NCBI GenBank assembly: GCA_021234155.1
Contig: JAJEKV010000049.1
Span: 4,181,487 to 4,245,486 of the forward strand
Direction: 5' to 3'
DNA length: 64,000 bases
Source: Isoetes taiwanensis
Lineage: Eukaryota > Streptophyta > Lycopodiopsida > Isoetales > Isoetaceae
Positions 21,666-34,187 of the stretch are shown in pieces (within the stretch, counting starts at the first letter, position 1; the number at the start of each line of letters is the position of its first letter). The position numbers were made by a program, and so were the translations under genes. Below the pieces are notes generated by a model that saw nothing but the letters and a program-made list of their open reading frames with translations, had not been told where the DNA came from and searched no databases.

Positions 21666-23290
21666 TTTGGGCCATTGATTAAAAAGTCAATACAATTTAA
21701 TGCCAACTTCATGAGGTGGCAGGGCACCCTATCAAGGCCGTTGGATTAAGGGATAGAGTTGAAATCGTGGCCTTTGCTGTGAAAAGCAAAGCCAACATTA
21801 AATGTTGACTGATGAGGTGGCAAGGCGTTCTTGAGGACACAAAATTGGCATTAGGCTAAAATTAAAGATAGCCATGGCGTATGATGATGTGTCATTCATT
21901 TGAGGATTGGGCAAAAAAAAAATCGAATTCCTGTTAATTATATTGTTAGGTGGCAAGTTTTCAGTTTCCCCTTCTACTATAACACCGTAGCTATGGCGAC
22001 CTTTTGCAAAATGCCATAGCTAAGCTTCTGCGATCGAATTCTTCATCCTAGATAAGAAATAGCGGGCGGGTTGAAGTGGGGCACTTATTTGAACCAAGAA
22101 TCATACAGAGAATGGAGCTATTGGTCCTGAGTACTCTGGATTGGAGAATGAGTGCCCTAACACCTTTTTCTTATTACATACACAAGCTTGGTTTTGACGA
22201 TTTATGGAGGAAGGAAATGTAGGCTGAAAGGTGATTGCTTGTGGGCAAGAAAGGCAGAGCCATTTCTTTTCAAATGCTTACCTAATATTATATTGTGCAG
22301 ATGTGCAGACATCTATTTTCTGGCCTTTCCACCATCTGTTGTTGCAGCAGCAGCTGCGCTGGAGCCATGGAGCTTCTGCTGTTGCCGATGGAGCTCCTGC
22401 TTGTCTGCTGCCGAAAGCGCGACAGACTATAGTTCTTCATACTATGCTCTGTCGTTTCAATGCCATGAAGCTGCCTATAGTTCCCTACAGCATTTTCGGC
22501 TCCACAAAAGCATTGTGATGCTTGCGGTGTCTCTTCTTGATGGCTCTGCAGGGGAAAGACATCTTAAGAGGTTGTCGTAGGTGCAATCTGGGCTTTGAGC
22601 TTTGCAAGCTGAAGCATTTAATTCTTGCTTGTTAAAATGTGACCACATTTGATTCATGCTATCCGGTAAGCTTTATACACTGTTCTATTGAATTCTAGAG
22701 GATGCTGATGATATTAAGGACATTGTTTTTGTGTAGATGGTTGGGAAATGTTTACTTAAATACTTAAAATATATGGTCAGTTTGTAGATGTAGTATTTCC
22801 ATACAAACTATTTATGGTATCCATGGTTGAGCATGGGAATTTTCATGCAAACGGTTGAGAATTGAAAGCTTATTGTCTTCTAATATAAGATATGTTGTGT
22901 AAAATTGTCATAGAAGTCGTATTTAATTAAAGTGGGACTCATTCCATTCCCACTTTTTTTCGGAACTCTGTTATTTTACACAAAAAGGAGCACCCCGACC
23001 CGAAAATTGTCCTTAATTCGAATTTTTGCCTGTTACTGTGCATCCAAGCTTTCTCCCAGTTTTCTCAGATAGCGAGTCGAGTCCCTGTTTTGGGGCTTAT
23101 TTGTCATTCAAAATAAGAGTTTTTCGCGTGAGGGTGAATTCCTTTACCAAGACATTTTGGCTCTATTTTCTTAGGTGGGTAGACAAGAGATCACAAATTC
23201 CAACAAAAATTAAGCAAATTGTTTACTTAATCACCAAAAAATACTAGTTTTAAGATACCTTATATTTATAAATGGGCTCATTACAATATA
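21666..23290. other. Non-coding region right of the tandem array
   Basis: No convincing gene. A 130-codon open stretch at 22188-22577 has no recognisable domain. Another overlapping frame is equally open, so neither is called. Confidence 0.35.
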
Positions 23291-23419
23291 TATTACATTG
23301 GGTGAAGCGACCATAGTGGTCGTATTATCACAATGATTACACCCTCTTCACACATGAACCATCTAGTGCAAACGGCGCATTGAGCTCTATCCAAGTCACG
23401 GAGCAACTTACAGACAATA

Positions 23420-24265
23420 GAAATTTGTATGAGTTCCTTCATAGGCCACGTGCTTGTATGTCCAACTGATGTCACCACCCTCTTCTCGGCATCTTTCTTC
23501 AATGAACTGGTCTTTTCATTGCTCCCAAGCATGTACTATCTGGTCGAGATAAGGACTGCAAAAGACAAAATCAAGTTAGTCAAGTGATGCTACAGGCAAA
23601 AAAATTAAAATAAAACACAGCTCTTAGGGCCATTTTTGGAAAATACTGTTAGGTAATGTAGTTGTGCATATAGAAGTCGTTTGCTTATCCAGGCGCTGCA
23701 TTTGAACGCCAGTTTCCCAATGGTGCTGTTGTAGAAGATTATTGTTCTACTTAGTCATCTAATGAATGGCCATTGTCAGTATGCAGGTCTGTGTCATCTT
23801 ATCTCCATCGTCTGGTCTTATTCCAAGAACATCGAACAACTCTCTCCCTTGGACACATTTCGACTGCCTCCAAGGCCTTTGCCATATGATGCAGATTTTA
23901 AGGTACATTAGAGTGCAAAGAGATGGTCTTTGTTTGCATTTCCTTTTTATAGCTTCAAATGCGTTCTTCATTGAGGGCCTGAATTGCATGGTCACTCTAG
24001 ACATTGAGATGTGTTGATTTTGTTTGAAGATTTAGAATCAAGGGGGCTGCGCATGCTAATTGCATTATTAGTTCAACTGTTTGCATTTCTTAGATTTACC
24101 CTTTTCAGCCTTGCTCTTGCCATTGCCCCAAGCATAGTATTTTGTTTTTGCCTCACAGTGTCAATCTTGATCAATTGGCTGAGCTTTTCCGCGTTCCGAC
24201 ACTCCAATTGCCAGCTATCAATGTCAATGGGTATCTGCTTTATCTTCTCATCTTTGAGCCTTTAA
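23420..24265 (-). CDS. Possible exons of an unidentified minus-strand gene
   Basis: Two stretches look exon-like. At about 24265-24110 the minus strand reads KDEKIKQIPIDIDSWQLE and continues to GAMARARLKR, followed by a GTAAAT donor. At about 23520-23415 it reads QFIEERCREEGGDISWTYKH and continues to HTNFYCL, followed by GTAAGT. Between them (24004-23760) is another open frame with MQFRPSMKNAFEAIKRKCKQ. I do not recognise a family and could not check the phases of the joins. Confidence 0.3.
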
Positions 24266-24269
24266 ATGC

Positions 24270-26500
24270 AAATAGAAAAGAATTATATTAATGACAGACT
24301 TAAGCCATTACTGTTGTTTTTTTGGAACAATTGCAAATGCTGGCAAATAGGATATTTGACGATCTCTGCTGCTTATTGTTTTTGTAAATGTGGTCTGCTG
24401 CTCAATGGATCTTAATTTGAAGCGTGCAATCGGTGAATAGCCCATTTTGAACAAACTAATCTTCACTTATTTGGAAGTGGCCACACAGAATTAGGCAGTT
24501 CTCTGGTAGAATTTTGGTAAGTTGCCAGGGAATGTAAATGGCGCCATGATGGGCTGCACTGGGTTTAGAATCGACAAACTTGTGGAAGATTGTTTGGACA
24601 TTTCATTTATTTTTGAAATAGCTGTCCTTCATGTTTAGCATCTTAATATAGTGTAATTTTTTTCTCAAGTTCTGAAAAAGGCAAGCAAGTTTCATGGGCA
24701 TTTCAATGTTGTGCATTTGCAACTATTGCCTAGGTGAATGCGAGCCTTTGAAGAAGCAGAGCATGAGGTAAATATGCCTAGTTAATTGTGTTTCAGGTTC
24801 CATACTACTTAATTTGGCATATCGTTTTGCGTCTCTGTTATTGAGGACCGTTAACTCCTCATATTGGCACAGTGAGATAAATATCAGAATATGGGAACAT
24901 TATCTGCGAACTGACCACTTTCAGCACAATGATTAAATGACAAACAGTTTTACTTCAAAACTTTGCTAAATTGGTGCTATTTTCAAAGGTGTGAGAATGG
25001 ACAGAAATATGAATTTAGCTTATTCACCATAGGGTAATACGATGAAGCCGATGTTTTTACTTACTCTTGGCCCACATTCACTAGTTGCAGGCAACTATGT
25101 GAAGGCAAGCCCACCCTCAAGTACGTCTGTAACAGCCTCATTACCTGTTTTCATGCAACAAATCTCGCGAAACTGTTTCATCATGCCATATCTTCAAGCT
25201 GTAAAGGCAAAGTATTAAAAGAACTATTGCTTGCACCTGTATCTCTAAAAGTAAGGCATGAGTTTATCTTTTGCAAAGGCAAGATTTTGATATTGTTTGA
25301 ACTTTGGATGTTGTATACGTAGGTGCCATTCTTTGTTGCGTCGGTCGTTGTTCGTACTAAAGTTTCCACACATAGAGAATTGTGTCAGGAGCAAGTATTA
25401 AAGCTATTCAAAGCTATTTCGGGTCCTCTGCATGTGTATGATCTTTTCTTTTTTTTTTATAATAACTCAAGCATTTTGTAGAAGAGATGGATTGTGCAAG
25501 GTTCAACCCTTCGGAATTTTCAAGTCACTCTTGGGGTTTGATGCTTTAGTTAATTTAGGTAACAATATTGCCAAGCCAAATTAATATGAAAAAAGGATAT
25601 TTTGTTTTCTTTTATTGATATCTTGATGCCTCTATATTTGGATGCCTATTAGGAGTAGTTTAGAATAGAGTGACGATCAAAAACTTTATTGAAATCCCCA
25701 ACTAGATCAATACGCATTTCAATAACATATGCAAAATAGCACGAGCAAATTATAGCAGAATTGTAGGACCATCATAAATGTAGGACCACCAAGAGAAGCT
25801 GTTGATGCAGCTGTGTACTTGTTGTCTGCAAGGTACATTCTTGATGCATTTAAATGGAGGAAAGAAGCGCGGATATCCATTCTTTCAAAGTCTCCTAATG
25901 AATATTGGCAGGAGATTCAAAATGTACAAGGTGAAATGCTCAAATTAGGCCCAACATATCAACTTTTTGTCTTCATGTTCAAATGTCTATACAATTTTAG
26001 GATTCTAGCACATTATGTACATATGTGGATTGTGTCTTTTGGCTGATGTGGTTAATTTGTCCTTGGGTTGCATAGAAGCAGCTTATGATCCTTTTTCTAG
26101 ATTCTCTTGATAGTATGCGAGTTTTTCTAGCTGTTATGGTGCAAGTTTCTCTTTTAAAAGATAAGATTGTTGATTGTCGTAGGTGTCTATCCACCTACGT
26201 TGACTCATCAACAAAAGTCATTTTGAAGCCAGAGCTCATGTCTATTGTATTAATTGATGTCTTCCTTTGCAATTTTTGCCTAATGGCTCAGCTCATGTCT
26301 ATTGTATTAATTGACATTTTCCTTTGCAAGTTTTGCCTAATGCCTCGTGTTAGGGTGTTTATTGCCTTACATGTTACATTTCAAAGTATGTTCTCACAAA
26401 TTGAATATTGACATTTGTGTTCGTAATTGTCGGATGTTGGTTAAGCTCTTACATGTCCGATAGACTTTTGGTCGCCGTGGATGTTAAAAACCAATTCAAT
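24270..26500. other. Long region without recognisable gene
   Basis: AT-rich sequence. A short open stretch at 25813-26043 (RYILDAFKWRKEARISILSK) might be an exon relic but matches nothing I know. Near 26236-26345 a piece containing CATGTCTATTGTATTAATTGA is repeated twice in tandem, about 56 bp apart. Confidence 0.35.
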
Positions 26501-26507
26501 TTATAAA

Positions 26508-26660
26508 CATATGAATATGTAGCATAATAACAGGGGGTTTTCTTTGTGTTTTTGTACGCTTTTCACTAAGGTTTTCCTATGATTTCGTGATGTATTCAAA
26601 TGGATGTACTAATGCGTACATCTAGAGTGCACCATTTCTGAGCCATTGATTTTAGCTTCT
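26508..26660 (+). repeat. Interspersed repeat family A, copy 1
   Basis: Runs from ATGTAGCATAATAACAGGGG to AGAGTGCACC...CCATTGATTTTAG. Two more diverged copies occur at 28430-28580 (same orientation) and 40775-40885 (inverted). Confidence 0.7.
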
Positions 26661-26690
26661 TTTTTCTTTTTTTTTTCTTTTTTTTCCAAT

Positions 26691-26866
26691 GGTCAACAAC
26701 CAATGGCTCACAACAAAAGCCCTTTTTTTTGTGCGTGTGGTGCATAATGGTCAACAATCAATGGCTCACAACAAAAGCCCTCTTTTTGTGCGTGTGGTGC
26801 ATAATGGTCAACAACCAATGGCTCACAACAAAAGCCCTCTTTTTGTGCGTGTGGTGCATAATGGGC
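26691..26866 (+). repeat. 58-bp minisatellite, 3 copies
   Basis: Units start at 26691, 26749 and 26806 with GGTCAACAA(C/T)CAATGGC and end GTGCGTGTGGTGCATAAT. They follow directly after a pyrimidine-rich tract (26655-26686). The reading frames across them are a by-product of the repeat. Confidence 0.9.
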
Positions 26867-26944
26867 ACATGAAGGGCTTGAAGGGCGCATGTAGTGCAGT
26901 TTCCCCGCCGGCAACACATTTCTTATCATAACTTTTGATCCAGA

Positions 26945-27440
26945 GCTTTGTTTGAGATGATTTTTATTGCATTAGAAAGCTCTCTCCGAGATCTTTTTTG
27001 ATAGTGTATGATATGGATATGTTTGGTTAAGTTATCTATGCTAAAACAGCAATTTTTCGGCCGGGTTTGGTAGGCTTTCACATCCTACCAGCTGATTAAT
27101 ACAAGATTGCGCTATTGGATATTGTTTTATGGCTCATTCCGAATGAAGGTTGCAAAAAATTACCATGCATTTTTAGATTTTGAGGCAGTTATTAAGCAAA
27201 TTCCAAGGCTTCTAGATCCTTGTGCTAACAAGCAGAAAAGTTTCCCACTTTGGTTTCTCACCACAAGAATCCATGGAGGCCAAAGGCTGCTGTTAAATTC
27301 CAGTTGAAAAATGTTTACGTATGGGTGTTGCAAACTTTATGACTTTCAGAATAATGGGATCAATCCGCTCTATCTTTATGGTAACTTTTACTTATGTTCT
27401 ATTTGTTTTATTGTGATGAAATTCAAAAGCTACAGGTGAT
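26945..27440. other. No recognisable gene
   Basis: Nothing beyond ordinary AT-rich sequence. A 66-codon open stretch at 27107-27304 has no recognised similarity. Confidence 0.3.
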
Positions 27441-27539
27441 GAAAGCCTCAAATGAATTCTAGTTTTTTTCTGGTTTGAATTATAATTTTTTTTTTTGCAA
27501 CACAAATCATTAACATCCAACATATAAAAATTAAATCCC

Positions 27540-27705
27540 CCAACACATAACAACCATTGACATTAACAACCAACACATAACTACCATTGACATTAATTAA
27601 CACAACTATTGAGTCGAACACATTTAAATTAAAATCCCCCTTAAACCCCCTTTGGTTTGGGTGCATATTCACACGGGGGGTGACTCCGGGCAACGAGGAA
27701 TACTG
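27540..27705 (+). repeat. Solo arm related to the foldback element at 37.9-38.3 kb
   Basis: Contains CAACACATAACTACCATTGA and, further on, AATCCCCCTTAAACCCCC followed by TTTGGTTTGGGTGCATATTC and ACACGGGGGG. It matches the left arm at 37875-38009 and, inverted, the right arm at 38195-38330. It ends GACTCCGGGCAACGAG, like the right arm. Confidence 0.8.
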
Positions 27706-28429
27706 TACTTGTTGCTTCGTTTGTGCTAATATGGCATGCGTACTTCACCGAGACTCTCTCCGAGACAGTGCCCAGATTGTAACGCCTTTCGTGCAGGTCG
27801 AAACTTACCCGGCAAAGAATTTCGTTAACCGTTATAGTTACGACCACAGTTCATTGGGACTAAGACTGTATTAAGAGCATGTCTAATGGGACCACCATCT
27901 TGAGATGAACACGACATGGTAGATGATGGGAGGATTGAATTGTTGGTATATGGCAGAGCTTGAGGTATCAAAAGCATAATGGCGAAGGGAATTGGTTGAG
28001 AAGACCCAGTGGTAGAGTAATCATAAAGCAAAGGATTAGAGCATTGCCAAAATTGCAAGGCATGATATTTTGGGGCCCTACAACGCATGTCAATGTAAGT
28101 AGAGGATTTTATTCCCAGGTGTTCGTAAACTATAGTTCATAGGCCCATTTATAGTACAAAAATGCACCTTTCAACTACAAATAGCGTATACCTATACAGA
28201 AATGTCTAGCATCGAGTGTTCCTGAGAAAGCCCAAACTAATTCACCCAGGACTCAAGGACAGGCTTTTTGTTTGTACATTTGATACCACTTTTGAATTTG
28301 CCTCTAATAAAATTGGATACGCATCAAGAATAAGAAAATAAATGAAGTTGATAAGCAGGGAACAAAATATTTATCAAAGAGTTTGTTTATCAATGAGTTG
28401 TGTGGATGCATGTAGACTGTTCACCAAAT

Positions 28430-28580
28430 ATGTAGCATTATAACAGGGGGTTTCTTTTTGTGTTTTTGTACTGTTTTCTCTAAGGTTTTCATATGATTTG
28501 GTGGCCGTATTCATCCAGGTGTACTAAATAGTATTTCTAGAGTGCACCCTTTTGTAAGCCGTTGATTTTAGAAAAGGGGG
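28430..28580 (+). repeat. Interspersed repeat family A, copy 2
   Basis: Starts TATGTAGCATTATAACAGGG and ends AGTGCACCC...GCCGTTGATTTTAG. Diverged from copy 1 at 26508-26660 by scattered substitutions and small indels. Confidence 0.7.
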
Positions 28581-28797
28581 CAAATCCTGTGGTGAATATC
28601 CTCCCATTAGTTTTAGGGTTTTTTTATGGTTTTAGGGTTTTTTTAGGTAATCTTCATCCACTAACATGACCATAACTTGACTTTTTTTAAATCCTATTTC
28701 AAACTAACTGTTTATTTTTATTTTCTTTTAAACCTAACGTGCAGGTTACAGATAGCTCACGAATCCGGCCTCCAGGCCATAGAATCCAGCCCAAATC

Positions 28798-29105
28798 ATC
28801 AAGGCACATCCCGATTTTGCCTTCTTAGGAATTCTTTGATCATTTCGGGAGAGATCTGACTAAATATGAGGAGCTAGACAAGGAAGGACAGGCACAGAGG
28901 AGCTTTCCGGGTGGAAACTAGTAGTGGGAGGTGTGTTTCGTGCACCTTCACATCCACAGCTGCTCTGCATGATGGTTGGCAATGGAGTGCAGATCTTGGT
29001 TTTTCCCTCTTTTCCGATTTTGTTTTCTTAGGGATTCTTAGATCATTTCGGGAGAGATCTGACTAAATATGAGGAGCTAGGCAAGGAAGCACAGGCACAG
29101 ACTCG
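28798..29105 (+). repeat. Direct duplication of about 90 bp
   Basis: The segment with GATCATTTCGGGAGAGATCT and ACTAAATATGAGGAGCTAG occurs at about 28808-28895 and again at about 29020-29105, with roughly 225 bp between starts. No coding function is seen. Confidence 0.8.
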
Positions 29106-29565
29106 CTAGGATCTTATCTCTAGGACATCGTGGATGCTCGCACTCAGTTAAGTCCTCGAACGAGGCACAGAGACACATCATGATGTACCATTGTCATATA
29201 TCATTGTACAGTTTCTCAGCATACGCTATTACTGCAAGTTTTTCTCTCGAAAATCCTCCGGGGCGGCGGTTTTTTAATCCTTGCAGTAATATACTTTGAT
29301 GTATTCCTTGTTTGGATCCCATAGACCAATTAGTCTCTACAAACGATAAAAAGCAATTCAATTTAATTCAATTCTAAAAACTAGACTTTCAAATAGCACG
29401 GCATAATTTAAATTAGACTTTCATCTGTATTGTTAGTCCACAAATAATATTGCACGGACTTAAAGTTTTTTTTTTTCCTTAAAATACTTAAAAGTAACAA
29501 TGCACATATAATATTTATAACACATAAATAGAGACATGTGCTCTAAAACATAAAGAATCAGAATT

Positions 29566-29756
<191 letters not shown>

Positions 29757-29774
29757 TATTTTAACGTCACGCCA

Positions 29775-32380
29775 CTAGGCAAAATAGTGTGTGTTTATTG
29801 AGGTTTTGAACAAGCAGATGAGGTTACGAAAGATAATGAGATTACAGATAGAGAGTCAGACACTTTTTTGATCCGAAAAGTGATCTTTTCTTCTAACATG
29901 CCACTGTTGGATGAGGGACTAAATCTTCCTGTCATAATTAAAGAATGCGAGATGTTGTAATTAAACCCATTTCTTGGCTATCTTGAACACGTATTCCATC
30001 TCTCTTGAAGTCAATCCAATGGATTTCGATTTATAGGTCATGTAGAAGGTCTGTGTTTCTGCATTGCCCCTGTATGGACTGTGGATGGATGGTAGCTTCT
30101 TTACCACCTTGAAACAAGGACCGAGACTTACATGTGGTTTTCTAAAAGGATTGCAGATTTGTGGAAGGATTTAGTTGTGAATAGGCTTTTTCCAGACAAT
30201 ATGTTCACAGTAAAGTATACATTTGTGCCAAATTGTGAGGAATTTGAGATATAGTTAGTTTAAACTTGGCTCGCCAAATTCACTAGTAACTCGCCGGTAC
30301 TTGGAATCTTCAATGTCTTTTGCAACAAAAATCCTCTTATAATTGTTGCCTTTGGCAACATTGCCAACGGTAAGCAATCATTGAGAAGATCTCTACACTA
30401 TGGGTTGTTGGAGGATGGACATGTGCCAGTTAGTCGAAGATATTCCTGTGCAAGTAGTGGTCATGCAAGATTTTGATGTGCAAAACACAGTGACATAATA
30501 CGCATACGGAAATGAATACGAGGACCCAAAAATGAATACGGAATACGAATACGTAAAATACACATATGGAAAATACGGAATATTCTCTTAGAATATTCTA
30601 TAAAATATCATATTTGTACTTGATCTTATCAGCTTAATCTCTATTTTTTAAATATGAAAACTGTAAATTCTTCTTCGATAATGTTCTTACTAAGGCTACA
30701 ATCATATTAAAGAAAAGATTCTTTAAACGACCTCGTTCATAGTAAGCACATACAAACCCATATCTACCCTGGATTATGCATCCAGGCCACATCAGGTACT
30801 CTTACTCCCATTTACGAGACTTAACTTAAATAATGTTTAAGGAAACTCTTGAGTCATTATAGTGTCATATACCTTATAAAAGTCGCTTAATATTTAAATA
30901 TGAGGATCATAAACGTCTTATTAATCAAGTATTTTTTATAAAAAAGGAATATTATTCACTTGATTTATGGATGTAACAGTGTAAGGCATATTCTTATAGT
31001 CAAAGAAGAAAGGAAGAATATCAAAGAACAGCTAATTAGTGACCTTCATTGTAGTATACTATCAAACATATTTTCTGCATGCAAAAATTTGTATTATAGA
31101 GAAACTTTGTGAAGTCTTACAGAGCAGATCATAAAATCTTCCAATAAGGAATGATGTAACAGGTCAGAATAATAAGAGATACAAAAACAATTATTAGAGT
31201 ACATCTCTTATACAATTATCCAACCAAAGAATTACTGGTTATCACCCATATTTATAGGAAGGATCTCACCAATGGAATTGTACAGTGTATAAAGAGTGGT
31301 CCACTCATTAGTTTTGGTCCCACGAATACACCAAAGAAGACCGAAAACAGCAATAGGAGAGATTGCTCCGGTTACCTGCACCTAAACAATGTATAAGTTA
31401 GCAAATATTATGGTAACTACACAAGGGGCGTCAGGTAAGCAGAGGATCAATCTGGCTCTTCGCCCTTCACCTATCCCATTTTCAGAAAATAGATGTGACC
31501 CGACAACGCAGGTAAAAATAGGCTTCGAGGTCTAGTGAATAATATAGACCATTCACCAAATCAATTTTAGCAAACAGGTCAAATATATATGAGTATAAGC
31601 TCAGATTATACATGATGTAAAAATCAGTAACTTAAGGTGCAGCCAAACTCAACAAACCTACCATCAGATATTTGTGCACCATACCTCATAGCTCATATCC
31701 ACATCAACTACTTAAACAAACACAAAAAAACAACTAGAGTACAAATAAGAGAGAAAGGTTCTTATAACAAATTATTTGTATTATGACCAGCCAAGCTATT
31801 CATACTCAAAACATCTGCAACAGGCATGGACGGGGTCATAATCGCATTGTTTTTTTTATTTCTCTTATTATGCTGGGATATTGTGTCTTACTTTTCAGCT
31901 TCCAAATTGTCTCACACATATAGACTGCCTCTCCTGTTCTTGTCTTATTATTTGTCCTGTTACATTCCCAAAAAATTGCGTCTGAGTCAACATTCCAAAC
32001 CTGCTAATTGCTTGTGTAGAGGAAGCAGAGAAATGACCATTGAATTCCAATCATCTTCCTCCACCAGATCTGGGTCTAATAGCCGAACCTGATCTTTGAT
32101 AAGCAAAAAGGGAAAAAAGAAAAAAATTAAAAAAATTCAAAGTGTCAAGGTTAATGATTCAATGTGATAAAAAAAAACAAAACAAAAAAAAAGTGCTTCG
32201 TTACTTTGGCGAGCTCGAAGTCCTACAAAAACCCTAGATCTGAAAAAAACTTGCCTTCGCCGCATCCCTCCCTGGAAATCCATCATGTTTGCCTCTGATT
32301 TAGGGCCATGTTCTGCTGATTCCTTGTTCTTTTACCCGTGGCAAATATCCCACCATAACAGGAGAGATAATTGAAAAATG
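29775..32380. other. Long AT-rich region without recognisable gene
   Basis: No exon-like structure was found. Around 30500-30580 a short run of ATACGGAATACG-type direct repeats is present (AATACGGAATACGAATACG). Confidence 0.4.
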
Positions 32381-32566
32381 GTGAGGAAGGAAGGTTCTTT
32401 TATCGTCCGCGGAGGCCAATTGGCCTATGGGACCCAAATTACACGGGTGTAGCAATCCCGTTGCTACCCAGATTAAAAAAACCCCCCTTAGGAGGGAAAA
32501 ACTGTCGCAGCAACAAGCCTGCTGGTAGCTGTACAAATATACATATAGACATGAATTCCCGGCACC

Positions 32567-32962
32567 TCAAGTATGCGCCCGGGGGCAGTGGTGAGTCCGC
32601 AGATCCAAAACCTCCTGGAGGTAGGAGCCAAGGGATCGAACTGACGGCGTATTGAGTAGCTCGTGCAGGGGCAGACCAGGTCGCACCAAGAGAATGTAGC
32701 GAGCCCGAATCGGACAGCTCTGGAAGGCATGGCTTTCATCCTCAACAACCCCCAGCGGGCAACACTGACAAAGCCTGTCCTGGCGCGGCTCTCCAACCCA
32801 CCGACCCGTCTCAAGCCGAAGATGGTGGGCCCTCGTTGAATGGGCGATGATCATGCGCTTCTTCATGGGCAAAGCGAGAACGGAGGTAGAGAGCTGTGTG
32901 CCTCGAACCGAGGTGGGGTTTATGTGATGTTTGTAGTGTGCCACCTTTACTGTTCCGAGCAT
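32567..32962 (-). pseudogene. LINE C-terminal Cys/His segment
   Basis: A minus-strand frame with HHLRLETGRWVGEPRQ, then DRLCQCCPLGVVEDESHAF and QSCP. This matches the zinc-binding C-terminal segment usual in plant LINE RT proteins (W..  ..R.C..C....ED..H.L..C). It is separated from the RT part by frameshifts. Confidence 0.8.
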
Positions 32963-33527
32963 GGTGGTCCCAGCTTCCTCGAGGAAACAAAGAGTCCAAG
33001 TACCCCTCGGCCTATCCCGGTCGGGCGTCTATGTGCACACTGGGCGCACCTATGTCGTCTACGTTCCGGTAGCTATGCGGGCTCTCTTGTCCTTCCAACA
33101 AGCCACGAGTCGTTGCGGGCTCATCGCCACAGCGTAAGCCAAGTCGCGGGAGCAGTGCCGCCCCATCTGGCCACCTTGCGAAATAAACAATGTCTATCGA
33201 GGGCCGTCTTTGCGGGGGCATGAATCTGTCTCGCAACAAGATCTCGATATGGGCGAGGGGGGCTTGACCCTAAGTGCCCGCGTCAAAAAAAAAATACGGA
33301 CTGCTCTAAGTCGTTCCAAGTCGCCAAAGACACCATTGGGCCCCACACCTCGACCCCCATCTGGGAAGAACTGCCCCACGGTGCGGAACAAATGTATTTG
33401 GTGGCCCACGGCCCTGTGACTATTGTTTTGCATTGCGCGTCTGGCCTTTCGCCAAGGCGAATGGATGCATCCCAATACATTGAGGGACGGAAATTCCACC
33501 CCGTGTACTTGTAGTTGGATGTAACCT

Positions 33528-34187
33528 CTACCATCCCCCCGATAAGTGAGTATTTGGAGGTGCTGGATGACGTGAGGAGGATATGAGGACCACCTTAGTC
33601 TTGGCCAGGTTGACACGCATGTCCGTCGCCTGGCAGAATGTGTCCAGGGCATCTAGGTGTGCCTGCATGCCCTCTGGTGTATGGGCCAAGAGGTCCACAT
33701 CATCCGCATAGATGAGCTGCTGGATGACCTGGTGCAAGAGCTGTATACCGTCCTCCCCATTGGCAACAAGCCAGGCTTCCAACTGGTCAATGTAAAGTCC
33801 AAAGAGTGTGGGTGAGAGAGGACAACCTTGCCTAACTCCAATGCTACTGGCAAATGACTGTCCTTCCGGTTGCATGACATACGGGTCCATCCTGTCCACC
33901 TCCGGGTGGCTGTGATAGAAGGGGCTCTCTGCATGGGAAAAGTAGCAAGCAGCTAGGAAGAGAGGATCTCTGCCAGGGTGGTGCACTCGGATCCGGTTAT
34001 GTCTGTCGGTCTTCTGGAGGGAAACCAAATGTGCCAAGGCTACCCGGTAGTAGCAGGCAACCCCACCGTGCCCACGTCTCCCTGTACAACTATTGAACAC
34101 TGAAAAATGCTGGTACCCTGGCAGATCGGGCAGCCTGTGACCTGGGTATTCCCATGTCTCCATGAGGAAGATGGCGTCCATGTCCAC
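33528..34187 (-). pseudogene. LINE endonuclease joined to reverse transcriptase by deletion
   Basis: A single open frame of about 219 codons. The first half is an APE-type endonuclease piece (AIFLMETWE, GGVACYYR, LFLAACYFSH). Without a break it passes to reverse transcriptase (FASSIGVRQGCPLSPTLFGL, then LIYADDVDLLAHTPEG with the catalytic YADD, then VNLAKTKVVLIS). The intervening endonuclease end, linker and RT fingers, present in full-length LINEs, are missing. The join lies near 33890. The product would not be a working enzyme. Confidence 0.85.

Noticed and set aside
28610-28650. Telomere-like TTTAGGGTTT
   Set aside because: Only two imperfect occurrences among T-runs, not a telomeric array.
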